From Gynuella sp050296195 (GTDB taxonomy: Bacteria > Pseudomonadota > Gammaproteobacteria > Pseudomonadales > Natronospirillaceae): DNA of 64,000 nt. Positions 26,293 through 36,075 of the stretch are shown here, one piece after another. The translations under genes were made by a program, and so were the position numbers. Below the pieces are notes generated by a model that was not told where the DNA came from, ran no database searches, and saw only the letters and a program-made list of their open reading frames with translations. The stretch lies in the NCBI RefSeq assembly GCF_050296195.1, contig NZ_JBNKRB010000034.1. One strand, given 5' to 3'. Position 1 is the first letter of the stretch; each line of letters starts with the position of its first letter.

Positions 26293-27276
26293 TCAGGGGT
26301 TGCAGGTTGCCGTCGGCGTATCCGCTACCACGGTGGCATAATGATAACTGTAGTCTCCATCGATAGCCTGAGTGCCTTCAGTGCCGGCAAACTGACCAAT
26401 AATATAGGTTTCTGCTTTTGGAATACCTGCGTCGGCATAGGCTTTAATATCCGTCTGGGCATTGCCATAGGCGCGGATGATATTTACTCCGTTGTCGATG
26501 AGCTTTTGGAGGTAACGGGTTTTATAGCCTTGGGTATCGGGCGGAATCGGGCCATCACCATAGGGATTGGTGTGCAGGTGCCAGGCTGGAATCTGCTGAA
26601 TGTCGAACCACTCGCGGGTATCTTTAGCTTGCCAGTATGGTCGTCCGGTGAGGTAAATCAACCGATAGTTCTTGTCTTTATAAGCGTTGACGGTCTCGGT
26701 GGCGTAAGAATGTGCCAGCGCCGTACGGATGCCAAGATAGTCTCCCACCGCTTCAAAGTCTGTCAGGGTCAGTGTTCCATCAATATCAAACAGGATGGCT
26801 TCGGTACCGGGTTCCACCACGCTTAAGTATCCTGTCGCACTGGTCAGATCGCCGGCAACGACCATGCGTACCAGATATTCACCGGCATCGCGATTGCCCA
26901 CCGGCACATAGATTTTGCCGTCACTGTCAGTTCGAAAGCTACCGAGATATTCCCAGTCACTCATGCCGGTACCGTAGATGTAAGCATAAATCTGTTCGTC
27001 TTCCAGATCTTTGTGTAGAAAAATATCGTAGTCGAATTTGCCGACCATCGTTCCGGTGTCACCGGTAGCCACCAGTTCATCGTGAACCATATGATAGGGC
27101 TGATGAAAAGAGGAGAGAATTTTGTTGCCCAGATGTCTAAAGCTGATTTTTTCAGGCTGCGGTGGTTCGGGACTGTTATAGACGCTGTCCAGATCAGGGC
27201 AAATAAATGCCTGGGAAAGAGTGCTGAATCCAGTCATGGTGAGAGTAATTATTGTCCGGATAAAGAATTGTCGCAT
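26293..27276 (-). CDS. Secreted LNS2-type HAD phosphatase
   Basis: A 327-residue exported protein with a signal peptide (RTIITLTMTGFSTLSQA). Residues 60-155 are a beta-rich domain resembling those that precede LNS2 domains. From residue 159 the LNS2/lipin-like HAD core follows: ILFDIDGTLTLTD (nucleophile Asp-164, Asp-166), IYLTGRP (about 207-213) and KTRYLQKLIDNGVNIIRAYGNAQTD. Eukaryotic relatives (lipin/Ned1) are phosphatidate phosphatases, and bacterial secreted members are uncharacterised as far as I know. It lies just before the ceramidase gene, divergent from it, which fits a role in lipid phosphate hydrolysis. Substrate unproven. Confidence 0.8.
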   Translation of the reverse strand: MRQFFIRTIITLTMTGFSTLSQAFICPDLDSVYNSPEPPQPEKISFRHLGNKILSSFHQPYHMVHDELVATGDTGTMVGKFDYDIFLHKDLEDEQIYAYIYGTGMSDWEYLGSFRTDSDGKIYVPVGNRDAGEYLVRMVVAGDLTSATGYLSVVEPGTEAILFDIDGTLTLTDFEAVGDYLGIRTALAHSYATETVNAYKDKNYRLIYLTGRPYWQAKDTREWFDIQQIPAWHLHTNPYGDGPIPPDTQGYKTRYLQKLIDNGVNIIRAYGNAQTDIKAYADAGIPKAETYIIGQFAGTEGTQAIDGDYSYHYATVVADTPTATCNP

Positions 27277-27362
27277 TTTGATTCCTCAGATTGTTGTTGT
27301 CATCCTTTTTTCACGGCTCCTGCATACATGCTATGTATCAGTGATGACGGTTTTATGGCTAA

Positions 27363-27504
27363 GGAGCCTCTGAAAAATGGCCTATTTTCGCGCAGGACGT
27401 TGTCAGCCCCGTCTCACATCCTCATTTATGCCAGTAAATTGCGGTGTTGCGAGTGGTGCTTCCTCGCCTGCATCAACACTATTCCTATTTTTCAGAGGCC
27501 CCCT
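27363..27504. repeat. Inverted-repeat element, long form
   Basis: About 142 bases bounded by imperfect inverted arms: GGAGCCTCTGAAAAATGGCC at the left and, reading back from the right, AGGGGGCCTCTGAAAAATAGG. The interior has no gene. A shorter copy, in which these two arms are joined directly, lies at 48168-48207. It is probably a non-autonomous (MITE-like) element in the gap upstream of the ceramidase gene. Confidence 0.55.
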
Positions 27505-27873
27505 AACACTGCATAGCTTTGTCGTAGATAAACTATCAAACCCTCATATATTTGTAGGAATGTCCTGATTATTTTGCTTCATAGTTTGCATATAACTTGG
27601 TATCCGGCCAGCAAACGTCACCGGCGGCCAAATTTATTATGAATTAAAAATCGTGATGTTAATCAAAATCATTCGGTAACGTTGAATGTTTGTCATAAGT
27701 GCGGCAAAACGGTTGTCTGTGATTCTTCTGCATGTGAGCGTGTTATGGTCGGATCAGTAACGCGATTTTTGGTTTATAACCTAACCGATAAAACATAAAT
27801 GGAATCAACTTTAAGCCGATTGACAGAGAGGAATTTTGGGTGCTAACAAATAAGAAAAATTCGGGAAAATAGT
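27505..27873. other. Leader region of the ceramidase gene
   Basis: About 370 AT-rich bases between the repeat and the ceramidase ATG. No gene is visible. GAGAGGAA at 27826-27833 is a fair ribosome site but sits about 40 bases from the ATG, so it does not serve it. The ATG at 27874 is preceded by a weak GGGAAAA. No clear operator was recognised. Confidence 0.3.
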
Positions 27874-30099
27874 ATGAAAACTTCTCTCTCAGTATTCAGA
27901 ACAATTGCCTCTATCGTGTTGGTGGCGATGACTGTGATGGTTTCCAGTAATAGCTGGAGCACTCAGGTTTACCAGATTGGTGCCGGTAAAGTGGATATTA
28001 CCGGTCCGTTTGCGGCGTCCAGTACCGGTTATAACAGTCCAGGTGATGAAATGTCAGGACTGGCTATGCGCCTCTATAGCCGAGCATTTGTGATCGAGCA
28101 GCCCGATGGCAAGATGGTAGCAATTGTGACCGCTGATCAACTGCACATGTATCAGAGTATCAAACTGGGGGTCATCAGTCGTTTGCAGGTGCTTGGTTAT
28201 GGTGATCGTTTTAATGACAGCAATGTGCTGTTATCAGCCACTCACACCCATTCGGCCACATCCAACACTTCGTGGTATACCCTGTTTAATCTGTTTAATG
28301 GAGTTATCGGCTTTGACCGCCTGCACTATCAGGTTGTGGTGGATGGCATTACCCGTTCCATTATTGATGCCTATACCGCACGGCGAGCAGCGACCATCCG
28401 ATACGCCGAAGGGGAGGTAATCAATGGCGTGTACAATCGCTCCAGCCTGGCTTATGGTGAGAATCATGATGCGGATCAATTCGCTTCCAACGTCGATAAT
28501 CATATGCGGTTACTGCGCTTTGATGGTGTGGATGGTTCTGAAATTGGCCTGTTGAACTGGTTTGCGGTGCATGGCACTTCACTGGGGATTGAAAATCACC
28601 GTATACATGGAGACAACAAAGGTTGGGCGGCATACCGTTTTGAGCAGTTGAAAGGTAACGGCTTTGTCGCTGCGTTCGCTCAGGGGGCAGTGGGGGATTC
28701 CAGTCCTAATGTCCCGGATCCCGACAATATCACGCACCCGTTTTTACGCCCTGCTGATCTTGATCCCACTCTGGATGCTATGGAAAACCCCATTGTCGCC
28801 GGTAATCATCAATATGAAACCGCACTGTCTCTGTATCAGCAAGCAGGTGCAGTAAAGCCGGTCAGTCTGGATTATCGTCATACCTACGTTAACTTTAATC
28901 AGGTAGCCGTTCAGCAGGGTTATATCCAGGATCAGGTAATGCCATGGGATACTGATGCTTCGGATAATAATGCGACTACTTGTATCGCAGTCATCGGTGC
29001 CGGTTTTCTGGCAGGAGATGAAGAGGGGGCACCGGTGGATCTCGCTGCCGAAGGGGAAATTAAAAACCGCTATGTGTTTGGTGGCGGAACCTGGATACAG
29101 CATAAATATGATTTGACGACCTTGCCGGAAAGTGACCTGGGTAATGCCCTTGGTGCACTTTGGCCGATTGCCAGAGCCGCGTTGAAAACTGATCAGTATG
29201 ATGCCTGCCAGAAAGAAAAATTCGCGCTATTGCCCGTTGGTAAAGTCGACGACTATTGGTTTCCGAACCCCAATGTACCGTTTGTACCAGTGGATATTCC
29301 TTTGCAGGTCATTCGTATTGGTGACATGGCTGTGTTGGCCACGCCGTTTGAAATGACCACCATGACCGGCCGACGCTTGCGTCAGCAGTTGACTGATACA
29401 CTGGCTGGTGGTGGTGTGAGTACGGTCGTGTTGGCTGGAATGGCGAACTCTTATGGGCAGTATCTGACCACCCGTGAGGAATATGCCGCCCAGCATTTTG
29501 AAGGTGCCTTTACCCTTTATGGTCCCTGGCAAATGGCAGCAGTGGCACAGGAACTGGACAGGATCAGTGCCGATCTGGTCGCTGGCCGGACTTCTCAGAC
29601 CGGGCCGACGCCGCCGGATTTGTCCGATCAACAATTGATTCAAACCTGGATTTCCAGCAATGGAGTGGTGACCGATGGAGGGGATTTTGGCGCAGTGCGG
29701 GAAGATGTTCATGATACGTATTCTGCTCGGCACGATATCGTTAAAGTATCATTTCGGGCCGCCCATCCGCGGACGATTCTGGAGAAAAAAATGGATGGCA
29801 GTCTGGCTGAATTCTATGATCCTGAGCAATACAGCTTTCTGGAGATCCAGCATCAGGAGGGGCAGCAGTGGGTCACGGTGGCCAGAGATACTGACCCTTA
29901 CACCAGTTTTGACTGGACTCGCGACGGTGGCCCGAACAGCTTGTCTGACCGCTCCACTGCCACGGTGACCTGGCTGGTCCGTGAGCAAACGCCTGGGCTC
30001 TATCGCATTAAATATAATGGTTTGGCAAAACGCTGGATGGTGGTGACGACGGTTTATGAAGCATTTTCAGGATATTCGTCAACGTTCGAATTGAATTGA
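27874..30099 (+). CDS. Secreted neutral ceramidase
   Basis: A 741-residue neutral/alkaline ceramidase, which splits ceramide into sphingosine and a fatty acid. After a signal peptide (SIVLVAMTVMVSSNSWS) the N-terminal catalytic domain carries all the family landmarks: the zinc-ligand SATHTHS (His-124, His-126), AVHGTSLG (His-233), the catalytic Ser in GDSSPN (Ser-277), the PFEMTTMTGRRLR glutamate and the NSYGQYLTTREEYAAQ tyrosine region. The C-terminal 150 residues form the immunoglobulin-like domain seen in bacterial ceramidases. The neighbouring GH1, MFS and phosphatase genes suggest sphingolipid breakdown, as discussed under findings. Confidence 0.95.
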   Translation: MKTSLSVFRTIASIVLVAMTVMVSSNSWSTQVYQIGAGKVDITGPFAASSTGYNSPGDEMSGLAMRLYSRAFVIEQPDGKMVAIVTADQLHMYQSIKLGVISRLQVLGYGDRFNDSNVLLSATHTHSATSNTSWYTLFNLFNGVIGFDRLHYQVVVDGITRSIIDAYTARRAATIRYAEGEVINGVYNRSSLAYGENHDADQFASNVDNHMRLLRFDGVDGSEIGLLNWFAVHGTSLGIENHRIHGDNKGWAAYRFEQLKGNGFVAAFAQGAVGDSSPNVPDPDNITHPFLRPADLDPTLDAMENPIVAGNHQYETALSLYQQAGAVKPVSLDYRHTYVNFNQVAVQQGYIQDQVMPWDTDASDNNATTCIAVIGAGFLAGDEEGAPVDLAAEGEIKNRYVFGGGTWIQHKYDLTTLPESDLGNALGALWPIARAALKTDQYDACQKEKFALLPVGKVDDYWFPNPNVPFVPVDIPLQVIRIGDMAVLATPFEMTTMTGRRLRQQLTDTLAGGGVSTVVLAGMANSYGQYLTTREEYAAQHFEGAFTLYGPWQMAAVAQELDRISADLVAGRTSQTGPTPPDLSDQQLIQTWISSNGVVTDGGDFGAVREDVHDTYSARHDIVKVSFRAAHPRTILEKKMDGSLAEFYDPEQYSFLEIQHQEGQQWVTVARDTDPYTSFDWTRDGGPNSLSDRSTATVTWLVREQTPGLYRIKYNGLAKRWMVVTTVYEAFSGYSSTFELN

Positions 30100-30258
30100 A
30101 CGGCCGTGTTGTGGCGTTTCCGATGGATGAACCCATGTTGTCGGACATGTAGGATTGTGTCCTTGAGTCGCTTACATGAATTGAGAGCAGGATGTTGCTG
30201 TTAGCGTTGATCAGTTTAGTATGAGCGTTGCTGATATTTTTTAACTGTAAAGGCAACA

Positions 30259-31656
30259 ATGACACCGACAAAGTTTTCTATTACGGCAGGGGTTCCTCTC
30301 CTGAATGCCCTGCCGAAAGATTTTATCTGGGGGGCTGCCACCTCCGCTCTGCAAATCGAGGGTGCGACTGGTCTGGACGGTCGAGGCCGGTCCATATGGG
30401 ATACCTTCAGTAAACGCCGCGGTAAAATCCGCGCTGGTGATCATCCGGAGCAGGCCTGTGAACACTATCATCGGTATTCTCAGGATATTCGGTTAATGCG
30501 ACGACTGAATTTGCAGGCCTACCGGTTGTCGATAGCCTGGCCGCGCATCTTTCCGCGAGGTCGTGGCCGCATCAATCACGCTGGACTGGACTACTACAAG
30601 CGCCTGACTGATGAGTTGCTGAATGCCGGAATTCGGCCATTTGTGACACTGTTTCACTGGGATATGCCGCAGGCACTCTATGACTCGCATAGGGGTTTTT
30701 TGCACCGGGACATGGCTGCCATATTTGCCGATTATGTTGAAACGGTGGTTCGTGGGCTTGGCGACCGGGTAAAAGACTGGATCACTCTGAATGAACCGTT
30801 CGAACACGCAGCACTTGGACATCTGACCGGTGATCATGCTCCGGGACGTCGCAGTTTGTCGGGATACTTCACTGTCATGCACCATCAGTTGCTGGGTCAT
30901 GGTCTGGCCTTGCAACGAATTCGCGCACTGGCACCGGATGCCCGGGTTGGTATTACCCTCAGTCAGACGCCGATACATCCGGCGAGTGGTCGTCAGCGGG
31001 ATCAGTGGGCCGCCGGTTTTGCCAATCAGCTGATCAATCGTATTACGCTTGATCCACTGCTTAAGGGGAAGTACCCCGAACAGGTGCAACGCCGCATGCG
31101 CTGGTTTTGGCCTAAGGTCACCGCTGCTGATCTCAACTGTATTCATCAGCCTTTGGATTTCCTGGGTATTAATCATTACAGTTGCGAATTTGCCAGCTAT
31201 CGCTGGTATATCCCTTTTCTTCGTTGCTGGATCAATGGCGCTGCTGTGGCAGAACAGGAAGCCGAGATTGATGGTCGACGCTATACCGCCATGGGCTGGG
31301 AAGTTAAACCAGAGGGGATGGCAGAGGTCTTGCGAATGTTGCGACAGGAATATGCCAACCCGGAAGTCATTATTACCGAGAATGGCGCAGCGTTTGAAGA
31401 TCAGCTGATTGATGGCCGGGTGTCCGATCCGAAACGGATCGACTATTTGCGGAGTTATATTGCCGAAGTGAACAGGGCCAGGGCAGATGGCTCAAATGTG
31501 ACCGGTTATTTCGTCTGGTCGCTAATGGACAATTTTGAATGGGCAGCCGGTTATCAGAAGCGCTTTGGGTTGATCCACGTGGATTACCCATCACAGCGCC
31601 GTACCATCAAGGACAGTGGGTACTGGTATGCTCGTCTGATTGCCGAACATAAGTGA
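30259..31656 (+). CDS. Beta-glucosidase, glycoside hydrolase family 1
   Basis: A 465-residue GH1 enzyme without a signal peptide, so probably cytoplasmic. The N-terminal LPKDFIWGAATSALQIEG starts the barrel. The acid/base Glu is in WITLNEPF (Glu-179) and the nucleophile in VIITENGA (Glu-374), with the aglycone-site GINHYS and GYFVWSLMDNFEW also intact. GH1 members act on many beta-glucosides, including, in mammals, glucosylceramide; no 6-phospho specificity loop is evident. It follows the ceramidase gene by 159 bases and is overlapped by the following transporter gene. Confidence 0.95.
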   Translation: MTPTKFSITAGVPLLNALPKDFIWGAATSALQIEGATGLDGRGRSIWDTFSKRRGKIRAGDHPEQACEHYHRYSQDIRLMRRLNLQAYRLSIAWPRIFPRGRGRINHAGLDYYKRLTDELLNAGIRPFVTLFHWDMPQALYDSHRGFLHRDMAAIFADYVETVVRGLGDRVKDWITLNEPFEHAALGHLTGDHAPGRRSLSGYFTVMHHQLLGHGLALQRIRALAPDARVGITLSQTPIHPASGRQRDQWAAGFANQLINRITLDPLLKGKYPEQVQRRMRWFWPKVTAADLNCIHQPLDFLGINHYSCEFASYRWYIPFLRCWINGAAVAEQEAEIDGRRYTAMGWEVKPEGMAEVLRMLRQEYANPEVIITENGAAFEDQLIDGRVSDPKRIDYLRSYIAEVNRARADGSNVTGYFVWSLMDNFEWAAGYQKRFGLIHVDYPSQRRTIKDSGYWYARLIAEHK

Positions 31657-32993
31657 TAACAGAGAATCAAACGTGGAATCGCAGTATGACGGTACGCGAT
31701 AAACTGACGCTGGTCATTCTGGTGTTCATGACCTTTTTTCTGATGTGCGACCTGTATATTACACCGGCCATTATTGATGATCTTGCCGCTGAATATCAGG
31801 TCAGCCATGTCTGGCTGAGTTGGGTGGGTTCTGCGTTTGCCCTGGTTGGGGCGCTGGTCAGCCTTGTGATTGGTTACAAAGCCGACAGCACCTCACGTAA
31901 AAAGCTGTTGATATGGACGGTTCTGATTGGTGAGTTGCCGTGTTTTTTAACCGGACTTCAGCTTTTTACCGACACATACAGCGGGTTTTTCCTGTTGCGT
32001 GTGTTGACCGGCATTGGGGTAGGGGGTGTTTATCCGATCACGTTTTCCCTCATTGGCGATTACTTTCACGAGCGTCACCGTGCCAAGGCGAGTGCCGGTA
32101 TTGACCTGGCCTGGGGGCTGGGCATGATGGTGGGGCCATTACTGGGAAGGTTGGCGTTGACAACGGACTACGGCTGGCGAAATGCATTTATCTGGGCATC
32201 AGTGCCAAATTATCCTCTGGTTATATTGTTTGCACTGATAGCCAATGATCCAAAACGCGGTCAGACCGAGAATGCTCTGACGCATGTTATTTCTGACGGA
32301 GCAAATTACCAGTACCGCATTCAGTGGCGCGATCTTAAAATGATTTTTACCAATCGTACCAATTTGTTCTGTTTTTTACAGGGTATTCCGGGCTCCATTC
32401 CCTGGGGACTGTTTCCATTTTGGCTGATCGTAATGCTCGGTCAGATCAAAGGACTGTCACGCGAGGATGCTACCTGGGCCTGGGAGTTGTTTGCTATCTC
32501 AGCGGGAATCTCGGGAGTTATCTGGGCAATCATCGGCGATTGGTTATTTGTGCATAAGGCCGCCTATTTGCCGGCCATCTGTTGTGCGGGAGTCTTTATT
32601 GGCATGGTTCCCATGCTGTTGTTATTCAATCTGGAAACGCTGTCTCTGCATGGGCAGTTCTTCTTAATGGTCGTTGCCGGCATATTAATATCGGTGCCGG
32701 CTTCGAATATCAAAGCCATCATCATGAATGTCAATCGACCGGAACACCGTGCCACGGTATTCTCATTGTTTAACCTGGCTGACAATATCGGCAAAGGAAC
32801 TGGTCCTGCTATTGGTGGGTTGTTGCTGTCTGTCAGTGGCAGTTATGTGGCTATGGCGAACTATGCCATTGGTTTCTGGCTATTATGCGGTTCAATGCTG
32901 TTGGTAGTGACTCTGAAGATTGGCAGAGACCATAGGACATTAACGATGCTGCTTGAGCAAAGAGCAGAGCATATGGAAACACGTATTCAATGA
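31653..32993 (+). CDS. MFS transporter, Spinster-like
   Basis: A 446-residue MFS protein with about twelve membrane spans. Motifs are the loop DLAAEYQVSHVWLSWVGSAF, the GYKADSTSRKKLL MFS signature, RVLTGIGVGGVYPITFSLIGDYFHERHRAKASA, and the IANDPKRGQTE that follows the sixth span, a feature of Spinster-type transporters. GTG at 31653 overlaps the stop of the GH1 gene, while ATG at 31686 is the alternative start; neither has a strong ribosome site. Its location in a ceramidase/glucosidase cluster suggests uptake or efflux of a sphingolipid or sugar product, but no ligand can be assigned. Confidence 0.8.
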   Translation: MITENQTWNRSMTVRDKLTLVILVFMTFFLMCDLYITPAIIDDLAAEYQVSHVWLSWVGSAFALVGALVSLVIGYKADSTSRKKLLIWTVLIGELPCFLTGLQLFTDTYSGFFLLRVLTGIGVGGVYPITFSLIGDYFHERHRAKASAGIDLAWGLGMMVGPLLGRLALTTDYGWRNAFIWASVPNYPLVILFALIANDPKRGQTENALTHVISDGANYQYRIQWRDLKMIFTNRTNLFCFLQGIPGSIPWGLFPFWLIVMLGQIKGLSREDATWAWELFAISAGISGVIWAIIGDWLFVHKAAYLPAICCAGVFIGMVPMLLLFNLETLSLHGQFFLMVVAGILISVPASNIKAIIMNVNRPEHRATVFSLFNLADNIGKGTGPAIGGLLLSVSGSYVAMANYAIGFWLLCGSMLLVVTLKIGRDHRTLTMLLEQRAEHMETRIQ

Positions 32994-33946
32994 CGCTGAT
33001 CGTGACGATGAAATCGACCGTACTGTCTGGCATAGTCACCATGTTGCCGCTTGCTGTCATGGTTCGGGCGGACACTCCCCCGGCATTGCAGTTACTCCAG
33101 GCCCATGTGCTCGATTGGCCGCAACGGCTGGATGCGTCCGGACTGAGTGAGTGCGGAGGAGCTTTACTGGCGGTGGCGGATAATATTGATCACGATATTT
33201 TTAAGATCGACCTGTCTGGCACAACTGCGACAATCCACCCCTACGTGTCACTCACGGTGACCGACCGGCCTGCGGTGGATTTTTCCATCAAGCATCGCCT
33301 GCAGCATTTTGCCGATGGCCTGTTTAATCATCATCGTTTCGATTGGGAAGGCATTGACTGTACTGATCAGGGCTATGTGCTGGCCAGTGAAAGTGATGCC
33401 CGGTTGTATTATTTTTCTAATAACGGAATCCAGACCGGTTACACGGATATTTACCCTCAGGCCGTTAAGGCTGGATGGTTCCAGGTGTATAACGCGTTCA
33501 TAGAAGGCATTGCCTATTGGCAAGGAACGTTTTATGGCGCAGCTGAGCGGGACCCCCGGGGGATGTTTACCGTTCACCGCGATTCCGATGCCGTGGTGTT
33601 TTCTGATCTACCCAACGATACCGGTCTCACGTTTGTTCGAAACTCACTGGATATTGCTGATCTGGATATCTTTGACGGCGATCTGTATACCCTGGAGCGC
33701 AATGCCTCCGCCATATGCAAGCGAACGTTGGAAGGGTTTACTTCGTTATCCTGCTACAGTTATGAGGCCGTTGAATGGAGTGATCAGTATGGTTATCGCG
33801 ATACTCAATACGGTATTGGAGAGGGGGTGGCGGTCACTGCCACCCGGCTCTATGTCTTGTTGGATAATAATGGTAAAGGCAGGATTGCTGATTCGGATGA
33901 CACCCGGGCAATACTGCTGGAATTTATCAAACCGGAACACTTCTGA
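32990..33946 (+). CDS. Secreted propeller-like protein
   Basis: A 318-residue protein with a signal peptide (STVLSGIVTMLPLAVMVRA). The rest shows repeated short segments typical of a beta-propeller: GGALLAVADNIDHDIFKIDL, WEGIDCTDQGYVLASESDARLYYFS, IEGIAYWQGTFYGAAERDPRG and YGIGEGVAVTATRLYVLLDNN. It resembles the 'esterase-like activity of phytase' / SdiA-regulated group, but I am not certain. The ATG overlaps the transporter stop by 4 bases (ATGA), so it belongs to the same operon. Function is unknown. Confidence 0.7.
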   Translation: MTLIVTMKSTVLSGIVTMLPLAVMVRADTPPALQLLQAHVLDWPQRLDASGLSECGGALLAVADNIDHDIFKIDLSGTTATIHPYVSLTVTDRPAVDFSIKHRLQHFADGLFNHHRFDWEGIDCTDQGYVLASESDARLYYFSNNGIQTGYTDIYPQAVKAGWFQVYNAFIEGIAYWQGTFYGAAERDPRGMFTVHRDSDAVVFSDLPNDTGLTFVRNSLDIADLDIFDGDLYTLERNASAICKRTLEGFTSLSCYSYEAVEWSDQYGYRDTQYGIGEGVAVTATRLYVLLDNNGKGRIADSDDTRAILLEFIKPEHF

Positions 33947-34011
33947 GGTTGTCCAGCCCTGACATGGATATTGAGTTCAGGGCCGGATGTTCCAAACGAG
34001 TCAGTAACGGT

Positions 34012-35751
34012 TTACTGTCCTGCTGCCAGTCCTTCACGGCGAGTATCGACACCTCCCAGATAGCCTTCTGGAGTCACTTCGATCGCATGCAGACCGCTGT
34101 TGAGATCTATCACCTTCACATTATGCCCATGCTGACTGAACCAGCTTTCCTGGTCGGCCAAAGTTGTGTCCTGCTCCAGAGCAGTATAGTCATTTCGATT
34201 GGTGATATGCGGCAGATTGACGGCCATACCCACGGGGGCATTACCCGCCAAAACTGCCAGCATCGGCTGCGCCACGTAGTCGATGATGCGACTGCCGCCG
34301 GGAGAGCCAATCAACAGTTTCAGTCGTTGTTGCTGATCCAGCACAATGGTCGGAGACATTGAGCTGCGTGGCCGCTTGCCGGGTTCAACACGATTGATGA
34401 CTGGCTTGCCATCACGACTGGGAATGAAAGAAAAGTCGGTCAATTGATTGTTGAGCAGGAAACCGTTCACCATCAGGCCTGAGCCAAATCCCATTTCGAT
34501 ACTGGTGGTCATGCTAACGGCATTACCTTGCTGATCAACGATAGACAGATGGCTGGTACTGGGAAATTCACCCACATCGCCTTCCGCCCAGACGTGTTGT
34601 TGCGGCAGTTGTCCGGGTTCCATTTTACCGTGGTCCTGATCTCCGTTCGCGAGTTTGGCACGATCATGCAGGTAAGTGGTATTGAGCAGGGCCTGCTGTG
34701 GCACCTGCACAAAATCCGGGTCGGCGATATAGAGATCACGATCCGCATAGGCCAGGCGCGATAACTGGGTGAAACGATGCAGTGTGGACAGGTCATTGAT
34801 GGCTATGCCACTCATATCATAATTCTGTGCCATCATCATTATTTGCAGCACGGTCAGGCCTCCAGAGCTTGGTGGCCCCATACCACAGATCACATAGGTC
34901 TGGTAAGGACCACAGACTGGTTGGCGTTCGATAGCCCGATAACCGGCCATATCCAGCTCGGTCATCCCGCTCGGATTAACAGAGCTGTTGCGTACAGCAG
35001 CCACAAGTTGCTGGGCCAGTGGGCCATGATAAAACGCTTTCGCCCCTTCGCTGGCGAGTATTGACAGTGTTTTTGCGTAAGCGGGGTTTTTAAGTAATTG
35101 CCCGGCCTGCAATGGTTGGTTGTCCGGATAAAAATAAGCACGGGTGTCAGCAAATGGCTTCAATCCGGGGTAGTGTTCCTGAGCCAGTAGTTTGGCCAGT
35201 CTTGGTGAGACTTCAAAGCCCTCTTGTGCCAGTTTGATAGCCGGATCAAACAGGCTTTTCCATGGCAGGCGGCCATGTTTTTGATGGGCCATTTCCATCA
35301 TCGCTATGACTCCCGGTACGCCAACAGAACGCCCACCGACCAGCGCCTCAAAAAACTTTTGTGGAGTACCATCCGCTTTTAAAAACATATCCGGGCTGGC
35401 GGATGCCGGAGCAGTTTCCCGACCGTCAAAGCTGGTGACGGTTTTTTCCCCAGCATCGTAGTACACCATGAATGCACCGCCGCCAATACCTGACGACTGG
35501 GGTTCTACCAGTCCCAGCACCAGTTGCGCGGCAATCGTGGCATCGACGGCACTGCCTCCCTGGGCCAACATGGCAACGGCGGCTTCCGTAGCATGGGGGT
35601 TGGCGGTAACAGCCATGTATTTTCGGGTGACAACCGGTTTGTATTCCGCCTTGGTGACGGTATGTTCCGGATCAACATCGGCAGTTGCGGCAAATATCGT
35701 GGAACTGCCCAGCAGGCAGCCGAATAGGGTCAGAGTCTTGATTCGAATCAT
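34012..35751 (-). CDS. ggt: Gamma-glutamyltransferase
   Basis: A 579-residue periplasmic gamma-glutamyltranspeptidase that hydrolyses or transfers the gamma-glutamyl group of glutathione. A signal peptide (KTLTLFGCLLGSSTIFA) is followed by the large-subunit start TRKYMAVTANPHATEAAVAMLAQGGSAVDA. The autoprocessing and catalytic Thr is in PSTSHLSIVDQQGNAV at about residue 399. The oxyanion-site GSPGGSRIIDYV is intact, so it should mature normally. It is on the strand opposite the preceding cluster, so it forms its own unit. Confidence 0.95.
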   Translation of the reverse strand: MIRIKTLTLFGCLLGSSTIFAATADVDPEHTVTKAEYKPVVTRKYMAVTANPHATEAAVAMLAQGGSAVDATIAAQLVLGLVEPQSSGIGGGAFMVYYDAGEKTVTSFDGRETAPASASPDMFLKADGTPQKFFEALVGGRSVGVPGVIAMMEMAHQKHGRLPWKSLFDPAIKLAQEGFEVSPRLAKLLAQEHYPGLKPFADTRAYFYPDNQPLQAGQLLKNPAYAKTLSILASEGAKAFYHGPLAQQLVAAVRNSSVNPSGMTELDMAGYRAIERQPVCGPYQTYVICGMGPPSSGGLTVLQIMMMAQNYDMSGIAINDLSTLHRFTQLSRLAYADRDLYIADPDFVQVPQQALLNTTYLHDRAKLANGDQDHGKMEPGQLPQQHVWAEGDVGEFPSTSHLSIVDQQGNAVSMTTSIEMGFGSGLMVNGFLLNNQLTDFSFIPSRDGKPVINRVEPGKRPRSSMSPTIVLDQQQRLKLLIGSPGGSRIIDYVAQPMLAVLAGNAPVGMAVNLPHITNRNDYTALEQDTTLADQESWFSQHGHNVKVIDLNSGLHAIEVTPEGYLGGVDTRREGLAAGQ

Positions 35752-36075
35752 TAAGCTCTCCTGAGTGATGTGATGTCATCGCCCATGGAAAATCGCACAG
35801 AGTATGAATGCCCTGTGGAAAAGCAGTCATGTAGCGTTTTGGATGTCTGGTGTCGGATATGGCAATAATACGCACCAGCGAATGCGTCAGTATGCTAGGT
35901 AATGGCAACGGAATAAACTGAATAATCGCGATCACTGGAAAAACATTTGATCCGTCAATGGGAACCCAAAGTCTGGATTCCCGGAAAATAGCCGTCCCTG
36001 TGGTGTGATCGGCCCGGCACTAGTATCCGCCGGCAAGACCCAAGCAGAGCCGTCAGCTGGGATTTAAGAAAGCCA
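35752..36075. other. Gap between norB and ggt
   Basis: About 320 bases without a gene. An imperfect hairpin, GGGAACCC paired with GGATTCCC (35960-35982), lies about 95 bases after the norB stop and may act on that transcript. The rest should hold the ggt promoter, but I cannot point to clear -35/-10 elements. Confidence 0.35.

Noticed and set aside
33949..34362. A 137-codon plus-strand frame at the end of the gamma-glutamyltransferase gene
   Set aside because: It is antisense to the conserved ggt C-terminus, including the GSPGGSR region, so it is a shadow.
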